Shown: in pieces, positions 1-7,170 of the stretch
Layout of the letters: the number at the start of each line of letters is the position of its first letter
How positions within the stretch are numbered: position 1 is the stretch's first letter
DNA from: CBFGWV01 sp965652545
GTDB lineage: Bacteria; Pseudomonadota; Gammaproteobacteria; Competibacterales; Competibacteraceae
Assembly: GCA_965652545.1 (NCBI GenBank)
Contig: CBFGWV010000021.1
Span: forward strand, 1-38,400
Length of the DNA stretch: 38,400 nt
Direction: 5' to 3'
Position numbers and translations under genes: made by a program
Notes under the pieces: generated by a model
What the model was told of the DNA's origin: nothing
What the model saw: the letters and a program-made list of their open reading frames with translations, nothing else
Database searches by the model: none

Positions 1-62
1 ACCCAGCACCCAGCACCCAGCACCCAGCACCCAGCACCCAGCACCCAGCACCCAGCACCCAG
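1..62. repeat. 7-bp tandem repeat (ACCCAGC)n at the window edge
   Basis: The unit ACCCAGC is repeated almost nine times without error and decays at position 63. The array runs off the left edge, so its full length is unknown. It lies 22 bp beyond the stop codon of the enolase-family gene. It is a simple-sequence satellite, likely to vary in copy number by slippage. No gene reads through it within the window. Confidence 0.95.
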
Positions 63-84
63 GCAAGCGTCACACCGCCCGCCA

Positions 85-1212
85 CTACCGATAAACGGCC
101 GCCTTCACCTCGGTCTCCGCCAACAAAGCCCGGTTCAACTCAGCCCCCAGACCCGGCTTGTCGGACAAGGTGATCCACCCGTGGCTATCCACCTGCACCG
201 GCTCCGTAATCACAAAATCGCGCCGATCAGCAGTCCATTCCGGTGGATCGTACGGGTACTCGATGAACGGCGCCCCCACGCTGCCGGCCGTCAAATGCAG
301 GTTCGCCAACACACCGATGCCATTGCCCCAGGTGTGCGGCGTAAACACATGCCCCGCGGCCACGATATCCTCCGCCAGCGCCCTCAACCGCCCCAAACCG
401 ATACTGCACACCACATCCGGCTGATAGACATCCAGACACCCCTGCGCCAACAACGCACGAAACTCATACACCTCGCGCGTCATCTCCCCGCCGGCAATCC
501 GCACACCCGCCTGCGCCCGCAACCGCGCCATACCCGCATAATCCCCACGGTGCAGCGGCTCCTCCATCCAATACACCCCATGACGGGCCAGCTCCCGCGC
601 CACCACCAGCGCCTCATCTACCGACCACGGCACCTGAATGTCCCACGGCATCCGCCAGCCTTGATTGCAATCCACCATCAGCTCCAGCGCATCACCGACA
701 GCCTCCCGCACGGCCGCCAGCACGGCAAAATCCGCATCCAGATCCGCCCGCCCGAAACGCAGCTTCAGCGCCCCGAAGCCTTGCACCACCAGATCCCGCG
801 CAAACGCCGCCGTCACCTGGGGCGAGCGGTGCGTGCCGCTGGACGCATACGCCCGAATACGGTTGCCGCGCCCGCCCAGCATCCGCCACAACGGTTCACC
901 GCGGATCTTGCCCGCCAAATCCCACAACGCCACCTCCAGCGCCCACGGCCGGCCGGCGTGAAACTCCACATTTGCCAACACCTCCCCATGCCGGGCCAGG
1001 TTCTCCACCGGTTGGCCGAGAAACAAATGCAGATAATCCTCCAGGCCGTACGGCGGTTCACCACCGCCGATCCCCACCCGACCCTCACTGTCGGTGACCT
1101 CCACCACACAGGCGGGAAACCGCGTCCGCGGCCGGCTATCCCAGGCCGCGGGAAACGGCGGGTCCAGCGGCAGCGCGTGCTGGCTGATGCGTACGCTGGC
1201 GATCGTGCTCAT
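85..1212 (-). CDS. Mandelate racemase/muconate-lactonizing-type enolase superfamily enzyme
   Basis: This is a 375-residue member of the enolase superfamily, MR subgroup. Such enzymes abstract the proton alpha to a carboxylate with Mg2+ bound, usually as sugar-acid dehydratases, racemases or cycloisomerases. An N-terminal capping domain (about 1-120) precedes the barrel. Visible catalytic elements are K150-x-R152 at the end of the second strand (the second basic residue is Arg rather than the Lys of mandelate racemase), the metal ligands D181 (VDCNQGW), E217 (MEEPL) and E243 (GGE), the His of PHTWG near 293, and E318. The start was set at 1212 because its ATG overlaps the upstream stop as ATGA, which points to translational coupling. 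It is the last gene of a three-gene operon with an alcohol and an aldehyde dehydrogenase, so a role in breaking down a hydroxy-acid or polyol is inferred. The substrate cannot be read from the sequence. Confidence 0.88.
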   Translation of the reverse strand: MSTIASVRISQHALPLDPPFPAAWDSRPRTRFPACVVEVTDSEGRVGIGGGEPPYGLEDYLHLFLGQPVENLARHGEVLANVEFHAGRPWALEVALWDLAGKIRGEPLWRMLGGRGNRIRAYASSGTHRSPQVTAAFARDLVVQGFGALKLRFGRADLDADFAVLAAVREAVGDALELMVDCNQGWRMPWDIQVPWSVDEALVVARELARHGVYWMEEPLHRGDYAGMARLRAQAGVRIAGGEMTREVYEFRALLAQGCLDVYQPDVVCSIGLGRLRALAEDIVAAGHVFTPHTWGNGIGVLANLHLTAGSVGAPFIEYPYDPPEWTADRRDFVITEPVQVDSHGWITLSDKPGLGAELNRALLAETEVKAAVYR

Positions 1213-2387
1213 GCCGCCACCTCGCCGGCCAGGCAAGCGGCCCAGGCCGCCACGGTCAACCGCGCCAGCTCCGCCATATCAGCGGCAGTCACCGGGCGGG
1301 CATTGTTGCGTGCCATCGGCAGGTTCTCCGTCGCATTCATCACCGGCACCAACGCTTTTGCATCCAGTGCCGTGACACCACTGGCCGCCACCACCGCAGG
1401 AAAGCCCAGGCTGTCCAACCAGCGGCCGTAGGCCGCCGGCAGATCGGCACCGCAAAGCGATGGATCGAAGGCGCGCGCCGCCGGCGTGTAGCGCTCGGGG
1501 TCGGCCGCCACGCTCCAGGCCAGGGTCGCACGCAAGGCCAGGGCCACGGCCAAGCCGTGCGGCAGATGGTAGACCGTGCCCAACGCATGACCGATGTTGT
1601 GCGCCACACCGGTGCCACCGGCATCAATGGCCACACCGGCCAGGCAGGCCGCCAGTTGCACCCGCCCACGGGCGTCTAGATCGTCCCCCTGCGCCACCGC
1701 CGTGTGCAGACTGCCGGCCAGCAGGCGGATGGCCTGCAAACCGCTGGCCTCCAGCACCGGCTGTCGGGCCTGGCCGGTCACCGCCTCCAGGGCATGCACG
1801 AAGGCATCCAACCCGGTGGCGACCGTCAGCCCGCGTGGCAGGCCGCGGGTGAGCGCCGGCTCCAGAATCACCGCATCGGGCAGCAGCCCCGGTCCCCAGG
1901 CCCATACCTTGCTCCCGGCCGCGTCGGCCAGCACACAGGTACGGGTCACCTCCGCTCCGGTGCCGGCCGTGGTCGGGATCATCACCGCCGGCCAGCGCCT
2001 GTCCATGGGGCTGCGACCGAGCATGTGGGCGCTCACCGGCCCGCCCATGGCCGCCAGACAAGCCGCCAACTTAGCGATATCCAACGCCGTACCGCCGCCG
2101 ACACCGACCACCACCGCCGGCCCTACGGCACGCACGGCGTCAGCGCAGGCATCGACCGTGGCCGCCGCCGGCTCACCGGCTGGCACCAGAAACTCACCGA
2201 CGACCATACCCTCGGCGAACCGCTCGCGCACGGCCTCCAACAGGCCGAGACGGGCCAGGCCGGCATCGGCCACCAGAATCACCTGCTCGCCCAGTGCGCT
2301 CACCTGCGCAGCCAACTGATCCAGGCTACCGACTCCGGCGATCAGCGTCGGGGATGGGGTTACCGTAAACACCGTGTTCATCGTCAT
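1209..2387 (-). CDS. Iron-containing (group III) alcohol dehydrogenase
   Basis: This 392-residue protein belongs to the Fe-ADH family, soluble enzymes that interconvert alcohols and aldehydes or ketones with NAD(P). The N-terminal nucleotide-binding half carries GVGGGTALD near residue 100 and TTAGTGAE near 140. All four expected metal ligands are present: D194 and H198 (GLDAFVHALEA), H263 (GVAHNIGH) and H277 (LPHG), at positions nearly identical to those of lactaldehyde reductase FucO. The start is taken at 2387, giving MTMNTVF, 5 nt after the stop of the upstream aldehyde dehydrogenase; a second ATG at 2381 is possible. Longer starts would run well into that gene. It overlaps the downstream enolase gene by 4 bp. 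The family also includes maleylacetate reductases, so the exact reaction is uncertain, but pairing with an aldehyde dehydrogenase favours alcohol oxidation. Confidence 0.93.
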   Translation of the reverse strand: MTMNTVFTVTPSPTLIAGVGSLDQLAAQVSALGEQVILVADAGLARLGLLEAVRERFAEGMVVGEFLVPAGEPAAATVDACADAVRAVGPAVVVGVGGGTALDIAKLAACLAAMGGPVSAHMLGRSPMDRRWPAVMIPTTAGTGAEVTRTCVLADAAGSKVWAWGPGLLPDAVILEPALTRGLPRGLTVATGLDAFVHALEAVTGQARQPVLEASGLQAIRLLAGSLHTAVAQGDDLDARGRVQLAACLAGVAIDAGGTGVAHNIGHALGTVYHLPHGLAVALALRATLAWSVAADPERYTPAARAFDPSLCGADLPAAYGRWLDSLGFPAVVAASGVTALDAKALVPVMNATENLPMARNNARPVTAADMAELARLTVAAWAACLAGEVAA

Positions 2388-2392
2388 GATCG

Positions 2393-3886
2393 TCAGCCCA
2401 ACGCGATCCAGGTAGTCTTCAGTTCGGTCACTTTGTCGAGTGCGTGCAATGAGCGGTCCCGTCCCTGCCCGGATTGCTTGAAGCCGCCAAACGGCACCGC
2501 CATCGACGTCTCGTCGTAGGTGTTGACCCACACGGTGCCAGCGCGCAGGGCGCGGGCGCTGCGGTGGGCCTCGGCGAGGTCGCTGGTGAATACCGCCGCA
2601 GCCAGTCCGTAGGGCGTGGCGTTGGCCAGGGCGATCGCCTCCTGCGTGCTGTCCACGGTGTGCACCGACAGCACCGGGCCGAACACCTCGTCGCAGGCCA
2701 GCGGCGAGTCGGGGGCGGCGCCATCGACGATGGTCGGCTCGATGAACGCACCGCCGCTGTCGCTCAGGACCGCGCGCCCACCGTGGATGATGTCGGCGCC
2801 GGCGCGGCGGGCGGTGTCCAGGTAGCCCAGGATGCGGTCGCGCGCGGCCATGTCGATCAGGCTGCCGACGGCGGAGGCCGGGTCCAACGGGTCACCAGGT
2901 TGAATGTGCGCGGCCATGGCCACGAGCTTGTCCAGCAAGGCCTGCTTGTGGCTGCGGTGGACGATCAGCCGCGAGGCGGCGTGGCAGGTCTGGCCGGCGT
3001 TGTACCAGATGCTCCAGGCCAGCGCGGTAGCCGCCTTGTCCAGATCGTTACAAGCGGCGGTGACGATCAACGGGCTCTTGCCGCCCAGCTCCAGGCCGAC
3101 ACGCTTGAGGTTGGTCTCGGCGCTGTAGCCGAGGATCTTGCGCCCGACCTCGGTCGAGCCGGTGAACAACAGCGCATCCACATCGCCATGCCGGGCCAAG
3201 GCCTGGCCGGTGATATGACCCCGCCCGGTGACGACGTTGAACACCCCCGACGGGATACCCGCCTCCACTGCCAGGGCCGCAAGGCGCAGGGCGCCCAGCG
3301 AGGACTCCTCGGCGGGCTTGAGCACCACCGAGTTGCCCGCGGCCAGCGCCGGGCCGAGCTTCCAGCCGGCGATGATCAGCGGGTAGTTCCACGGCACGAT
3401 GGCGCCAACCACGCCGACCGGCTCGCGAGTGATCAAGGCCAGCGCGGTGTCCGCGGTGGGGGCAATCTCGTCATACAGCTTATCGGTGCTCTCGGCATAC
3501 CAGGCGATGCCGTTGGCGCAGCCGCCGACGTCGACCGGGACGGTCTGGCCGATGGGCTTGCCGGTGTCGAGCGTCTCCAGCAGCGCCAGCTCCTCGGCAT
3601 GCCGGCGAATCAACGCCACCCAGGCGAGCAGGCGTGTCTTGCGCTCGGCCGGCGGCAAGCCGCGCCAGCGGCCGTCCTCAAAAGCCGCACGGGCCACGGC
3701 CACCGCACGGTCGACATCGGCGGCGCCGCATTCGGGCAGGCTGACCAGATGGCGTCCGGTGGCCGGGTTGATGCGCTCGAAGCTGGCATCGGACTGCGCG
3801 GCTGCCGTCCGGCCGTCGATGAACGGCCCGGTGGGCAGAATGATGTCGGCGGCCCGTTGCCGCCACTGGCTAAGCGTTGCGCTCAT
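2393..3886 (-). CDS. NAD(P)-dependent aldehyde dehydrogenase, PuuC-like
   Basis: This is a 497-residue full-length aldehyde dehydrogenase that oxidises an aldehyde to the carboxylate. The cofactor site motif VPWNYPL lies near 164-170, the general base E266 sits in LELGGKS, and the catalytic thiol is C301 in NAGQTC. The C-terminal stretch (PFGGFKQSGQGRD and SLHALDKVTELKT) closely resembles gamma-glutamyl-gamma-aminobutyraldehyde dehydrogenase PuuC. No other putrescine-pathway gene is nearby, so the substrate is left open. It is the first gene of the operon and is read away from the LysR gene at 4006, across a 119-bp region with a strong palindrome. The alcohol dehydrogenase follows after 5 nt. 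Confidence 0.94.
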   Translation of the reverse strand: MSATLSQWRQRAADIILPTGPFIDGRTAAAQSDASFERINPATGRHLVSLPECGAADVDRAVAVARAAFEDGRWRGLPPAERKTRLLAWVALIRRHAEELALLETLDTGKPIGQTVPVDVGGCANGIAWYAESTDKLYDEIAPTADTALALITREPVGVVGAIVPWNYPLIIAGWKLGPALAAGNSVVLKPAEESSLGALRLAALAVEAGIPSGVFNVVTGRGHITGQALARHGDVDALLFTGSTEVGRKILGYSAETNLKRVGLELGGKSPLIVTAACNDLDKAATALAWSIWYNAGQTCHAASRLIVHRSHKQALLDKLVAMAAHIQPGDPLDPASAVGSLIDMAARDRILGYLDTARRAGADIIHGGRAVLSDSGGAFIEPTIVDGAAPDSPLACDEVFGPVLSVHTVDSTQEAIALANATPYGLAAAVFTSDLAEAHRSARALRAGTVWVNTYDETSMAVPFGGFKQSGQGRDRSLHALDKVTELKTTWIALG

Positions 3887-3952
3887 TGGCTGTGTTTCCT
3901 TGCGACGATGGTCAGCAGCCTAGCAGTGCATCCAGCGCTCACAATGGACGAA

Positions 3953-3973
3953 TACGCATGGGTATCATGCGTA
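3953..3973. promoter_or_regulatory. Palindromic operator candidate between ALDH operon and LysR gene
   Basis: The arms TACGCATG and CATGCGTA are perfect reverse complements around the 5-bp spacer GGTAT. The site lies 67 bp upstream of the aldehyde dehydrogenase start and 33 bp upstream of the LysR start. This is where a divergently transcribed LysR regulator usually binds to control both itself and its target. The role is inferred from position and symmetry. Confidence 0.65.
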
Positions 3974-4005
3974 AAACTTCTGCTGCCTGCGGGGGCTAGT
4001 CCAGG

Positions 4006-4953
4006 TTGAAACACCCCATTGACGACAGCCACCGCCGGCGCGGCCTGCCACCGCTGAACGCCTTGCGCGCGTTCGAGACCGCGGCGCGGCTGGGCAGCTT
4101 TACCCGCGCCGCCGAGGTGTTGCACGTGACCCAGAGCGCGGTCAGCCGCCAAGTGCGCCTGCTCGAGGACGTCATGGGCGAGCCCTTGCTGGTGCGCGAG
4201 CACCACCATCTGGAGCTCACCGCCGCCGGCCGCGCCCTGCTGCCGGTGCTGGAACAGGCCTTCGACGGTATCGAAGCCACGGTGCGCGGCATCCGCGTCG
4301 GCCAGCCGGCCGCGCGTCTGCGCATCAACCTGCCGCCGACCTTCGCCCGGCGCTGGTTCCTGCCGCGCCTGGCGGGCCTGCGCACCGCCCTGCCCGCCCT
4401 GGACCTGACACTGACCTCGCAGGTGCGCGACGACTTGGCCGACAACCCGCGGCTGGACTGTGCCATACGTTTCGGCAGCGGCGACTGGCCGGGCCTGCAC
4501 AGCCGCCTGCTGTTCAACGAGGCGCACATCGCCGTGTGCCACCCGGCGCTGCTACCCGGCGACGACCCCGCCGCGCTGGCCGCGGCGACCCTGCTGCACG
4601 TGACCAAGCCCGCCGGACGCTACCTGACCTGGCAGCACTGGCTGGCGGCGGCGGGGCTCGATGAGGTCGATGCCGAGCGCGGGCTGGAGTTCGATGCGCT
4701 GGACCTGGCCATCGCCGCGGCCTGCGAAGGGGTGGGCATCACCATCGCCGACCGGCACATGGTCGCGGCCGAGCTGGCCGACGGCCGGCTGGTGCAATGG
4801 ACCGCGACTGTCGTGCCCGGTACCGCGTCCTATTGGTTCGTTACGCGCGAGCGGGAACGCGACGGTGGCCAAGCGCGGGCGCTGTGGGAATGGCTGCGCG
4901 AGCAAGCCGAGGCGGCGCCGCCGCAGCCAGCGATACGTGGGAACGATATGTAG
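4006..4953 (+). CDS. LysR-family transcriptional regulator, GcvA-like
   Basis: This 315-residue LysR regulator has a helix-turn-helix at about 14-75 (LPPLNALRAFETAARLGS, then FTRAAEVLHVTQSAVSRQV). The effector-binding domain follows from about residue 100, with the GcvA-like features LRINLPPTFARRW and RFGSGDWPGL. The start is a TTG, because an in-frame TAG lies 9 nt upstream and there is no earlier or nearby ATG or GTG. A GGGGG run sits about 10 nt before it. It is divergent from the aldehyde/alcohol dehydrogenase operon, so it most likely controls that operon. Its stop codon TAG is part of the GTAG head of the repeat that begins at 4947, so the repeat arrival probably set the present C-terminus. 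Confidence 0.92.
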   Translation: MKHPIDDSHRRRGLPPLNALRAFETAARLGSFTRAAEVLHVTQSAVSRQVRLLEDVMGEPLLVREHHHLELTAAGRALLPVLEQAFDGIEATVRGIRVGQPAARLRINLPPTFARRWFLPRLAGLRTALPALDLTLTSQVRDDLADNPRLDCAIRFGSGDWPGLHSRLLFNEAHIAVCHPALLPGDDPAALAAATLLHVTKPAGRYLTWQHWLAAAGLDEVDAERGLEFDALDLAIAAACEGVGITIADRHMVAAELADGRLVQWTATVVPGTASYWFVTRERERDGGQARALWEWLREQAEAAPPQPAIRGNDM

Positions 4954-5065
4954 GATGGGTTGAGCAAAGCGATACCCATCATGACGCGGCGACGACCCAG
5001 ATGAGGGCAGCGGCTTCGATCAATAGCGGCTGATGGGTATCGCTTCGCTCAACCCATCCTACATA
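4947..5065. repeat. REPIN-like inverted pair of GTAG-headed palindromic repeats
   Basis: A 35-bp arm (4947-4981) and its reverse complement (5031-5065) match with one mismatch and are separated by 49 bp. Each arm starts with GTAG (4950-4953; CTAC at 5059-5062 on the other arm) and can fold into a hairpin with GATGGGT pairing to ACCCATC. A GTAG head followed by an imperfect palindrome is the hallmark of REP sequences, and two in opposite orientation make a REPIN. It lies between two convergent genes, so it may also end transcription, although no T-run follows. No RAYT transposase gene is present in the window. Confidence 0.8.
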
Positions 5066-5088
5066 GGCCTGTTCGTCGCCAGTCGTGT

Positions 5089-6912
5089 TCAGTCTTGCGC
5101 ATCCAGGCGCTTGAGTTTGCGGTGCAAGGTGGCGCGGTGGATCCCAAGGCGCCGCGCCGCCGCGCTGATGTTGCCGCCGCAGCTGGCCAGCGCCTCGCGG
5201 ATGGTGTCGCTCTGTGCATCCTTCAGCGGCACCACAGCAGCGGGCGCGGCGGGGGCGTGAAACTCCGGCGGCAGTTCGGCACAGCCGATGACCGCCCCGT
5301 CGTCGGCCAGGGCCACCAGGGTGCGCAGCAGGTTGGCCAGTTCGCGGAAGTTGCCCGGCCAATCGTGCGCCAGCAGGCGCTCGCGGGCGCGGGCGGTCAG
5401 CCGGATACCGCGCGCGGACGCACCGGCCTCAAGCAGCATGGCCTCGATGATGGGAGTGAGGTCCGGGCGCTCGCGCAGCGGTGGCAAGGTCAGGGTCAGA
5501 TGGCGCAGGCGGTAATACAGGTCGGCGCGGAAGCGCCCGGCGCCCACGTCCTGGTCCAGTGGCCGGTGGGTAGCCGCGATGACGATAAAATCCACTGGCG
5601 AGGGTCGTCCCCCGCCCAGGGGCTGCACCACCTTGTCCTGCAACACCCGCAGCAGGCGCGCCTGCAACGCCTGTGGCATGTCGCCGATTTCATCCAGAAA
5701 CAGCACGCCGCCGTCGGCCTCCCGTAAGCGCCCGCTGGCGCCGCCTCGACGAGCGCCGGTGAACGCCCCAGGGCTGTAGCCGAAGAGCTCCGATTCGATG
5801 AGGGACTCGGGTATGGCCGCGCAGTTCACCGCCACCAGGGGGCCGGTGGCGCGGGTCGACGCCTGGTGCACCGCACGCACGAACATTTCCTTGCCGGTAC
5901 CGGTTTCGCCATGCAGCAGCACCGGTATGCCGGCATCGAGCGCGCGTCGGGCTTTCGCCAGCAAGGGTTCGGTGGCCGCGTCCCATACGACACCGCCACG
6001 CACCGTGACCGCGCCCGCGCCGGCAGGTGCTGAACGCAGCGGAACCGGGCGGCGTCGGACACGCAGCTGCAACATGCGGCCGTCGGCACGTTGGGGCAGG
6101 CTGTGATCGCCCTCGTTCAAGGGTACGTCGAACAAGGCATCCCAGCGCGCGCGTCCGATAGCGCTCGCACTCAAGCCCAGCAAGGCCAGCCCGACCCGGT
6201 TGGCACCGACGAGTCGGCCGTCGCGAAACACCAGCACACCCTCGTGCGGCGTATCCAGCCACGCCGGATGCGGGTGGACATGGACGCTGTAATCACCGGG
6301 ACCGGCCAGGTGCGTAGTCCAGCGGTGTTCCAGATGGGCGACCGCCAGTTGCACCAGGGTGCGCGCGTGGGGGTGGGCACGGCGCACATCGCCGCTCAGA
6401 TCCAGCACGCCGGCGGTATGACCCAGGGGGTCGAACACCGGCATCGCGGTGCACACGAGAAAGCGGTTCTCGCTGAGGTAGTGCTGACTGCCCAACACCT
6501 CGACCATGGCCGACTCGGCTAGCGCCGTACCCACGGCGTTGGTGCCCTCGCGCGCCTCGGACCACTCCGCACCGGGCAGCAGCGACACCTGTCGCGCCCG
6601 GTCCATGAAGGCGGTGTCCCCGCGCGCCTCGAGGATCAGTCCCTGGTTATCGGTCAGCAGCACGATGCCGTCGGCCTGCATCATCGCGCGGTACAAGGTA
6701 TCGAGCTCGGGTGCGGCCAAGTGCAGCAGCATGCCGTTGCGCTCGCGCGCCTCGCGCAACCTGCCGCCGGGCAGCGGCTCGTTGTACGAGGGCTGGTCGA
6801 CCGGCAGGCCCAAGGCCACACAGCGCTGCCAGGAGCGCTCGATGACCGAAGACGACTCAATGAGGCGGTCCGGCCCGATCGGCAAGCCGGCATCAGGGGT
6901 GGGAAATGACAT
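5089..6912 (-). CDS. acoR: Sigma54-dependent transcriptional activator, AcoR family
   Basis: This 607-residue enhancer-binding protein has an N-terminal GAF-type sensory region (about 25-200), a second PAS-like segment (about 215-290), an AAA+ domain with Walker A GETGTGKE at 335-342, the sigma54-contact loop GAFTGA at 382-387 and Walker B LFLDEIGD, and a C-terminal Fis-type helix-turn-helix (about 565-605). The family activates aldehyde, acetoin or alcohol oxidation genes in response to a small molecule. The start at 6912 was chosen because GGAGGA lies about 12 nt before it; an upstream ATG would add 37 residues rich in Arg without family similarity. It is divergent from the aldehyde dehydrogenase at 7171, which has a matching sigma54 promoter, so that gene is its likely target. 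Confidence 0.93.
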   Translation of the reverse strand: MSFPTPDAGLPIGPDRLIESSSVIERSWQRCVALGLPVDQPSYNEPLPGGRLREARERNGMLLHLAAPELDTLYRAMMQADGIVLLTDNQGLILEARGDTAFMDRARQVSLLPGAEWSEAREGTNAVGTALAESAMVEVLGSQHYLSENRFLVCTAMPVFDPLGHTAGVLDLSGDVRRAHPHARTLVQLAVAHLEHRWTTHLAGPGDYSVHVHPHPAWLDTPHEGVLVFRDGRLVGANRVGLALLGLSASAIGRARWDALFDVPLNEGDHSLPQRADGRMLQLRVRRRPVPLRSAPAGAGAVTVRGGVVWDAATEPLLAKARRALDAGIPVLLHGETGTGKEMFVRAVHQASTRATGPLVAVNCAAIPESLIESELFGYSPGAFTGARRGGASGRLREADGGVLFLDEIGDMPQALQARLLRVLQDKVVQPLGGGRPSPVDFIVIAATHRPLDQDVGAGRFRADLYYRLRHLTLTLPPLRERPDLTPIIEAMLLEAGASARGIRLTARARERLLAHDWPGNFRELANLLRTLVALADDGAVIGCAELPPEFHAPAAPAAVVPLKDAQSDTIREALASCGGNISAAARRLGIHRATLHRKLKRLDAQD

Positions 6913-6933
6913 GACGGGACGGTCCTCCGGTCC

Positions 6934-6971
6934 TGTCGCGGCTGTGCGCCACCTGTCGCAAAACGCGACAG
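6934..6971. promoter_or_regulatory. Upstream activator sites for the AcoR-type regulator
   Basis: CTGTCGC and GCGACAG (6953-6959 and 6965-6971) form a perfect 7-bp inverted repeat around AAAAC. A second TGTCGC begins at 6934, exactly 20 bp (two helical turns) before the TGTCGC of the first palindrome, with a degenerate partner. The pair sits about 150-180 bp upstream of the -24/-12 promoter, the usual distance for enhancer-binding protein sites. A weaker CTGT-N10-ACAG follows just downstream. Binding by the divergent activator is inferred. Confidence 0.65.
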
Positions 6972-7115
6972 ATCGCCTGTAGCTGCGGTGACAGAGGATC
7001 GGCGTCAAGCGTCGGATTTGCAACGACTATTCATATTGCATCGCAACAATTCCAGGTGTCGCCGCTAGAGTGCGTCGGGCTTTACCGCATCGTGCAGCGC
7101 AGCATGCGCCAGTGC

Positions 7116-7130
7116 TGGCATGGCGCTTGC
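7116..7130 (+). promoter_or_regulatory. Sigma54 (-24/-12) promoter
   Basis: TGGCATGGCGCTTGC matches the sigma54 consensus TGGCACG-N4-TTGC at all but one fixed position, with GG at 7117-7118 and GC at 7129-7130 in correct spacing. Transcription should begin near 7142, about 30 nt before the start codon of the aldehyde dehydrogenase. The presence of a GAFTGA-containing activator gene next door supports the call. Confidence 0.88.
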
Positions 7131-7170
7131 GATAACCGGATGACACAACCACCACCAGGAGACCGCACAC

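Noticed and set aside
1..62. CRISPR-like or telomere-like array
   Set aside because: There are no spacers and the unit is only 7 bp, so this is a simple tandem repeat.
181..1431. Long plus-strand reading frame (416 codons)
   Set aside because: It lies antisense to the enolase and alcohol dehydrogenase genes, is extremely rich in Arg, His, Pro and Gln, and matches no family. It is a high-GC shadow.
2474..4009. Plus-strand reading frame of 511 codons over the aldehyde dehydrogenase
   Set aside because: It is the antisense of a clearly real gene with catalytic residues; composition is Gly/Arg/Val-rich with no domain pattern.
4979..5362. Reading frames containing VGWVERSDTH
   Set aside because: They arise from translation of the GTAG repeat and are a known source of false small proteins.
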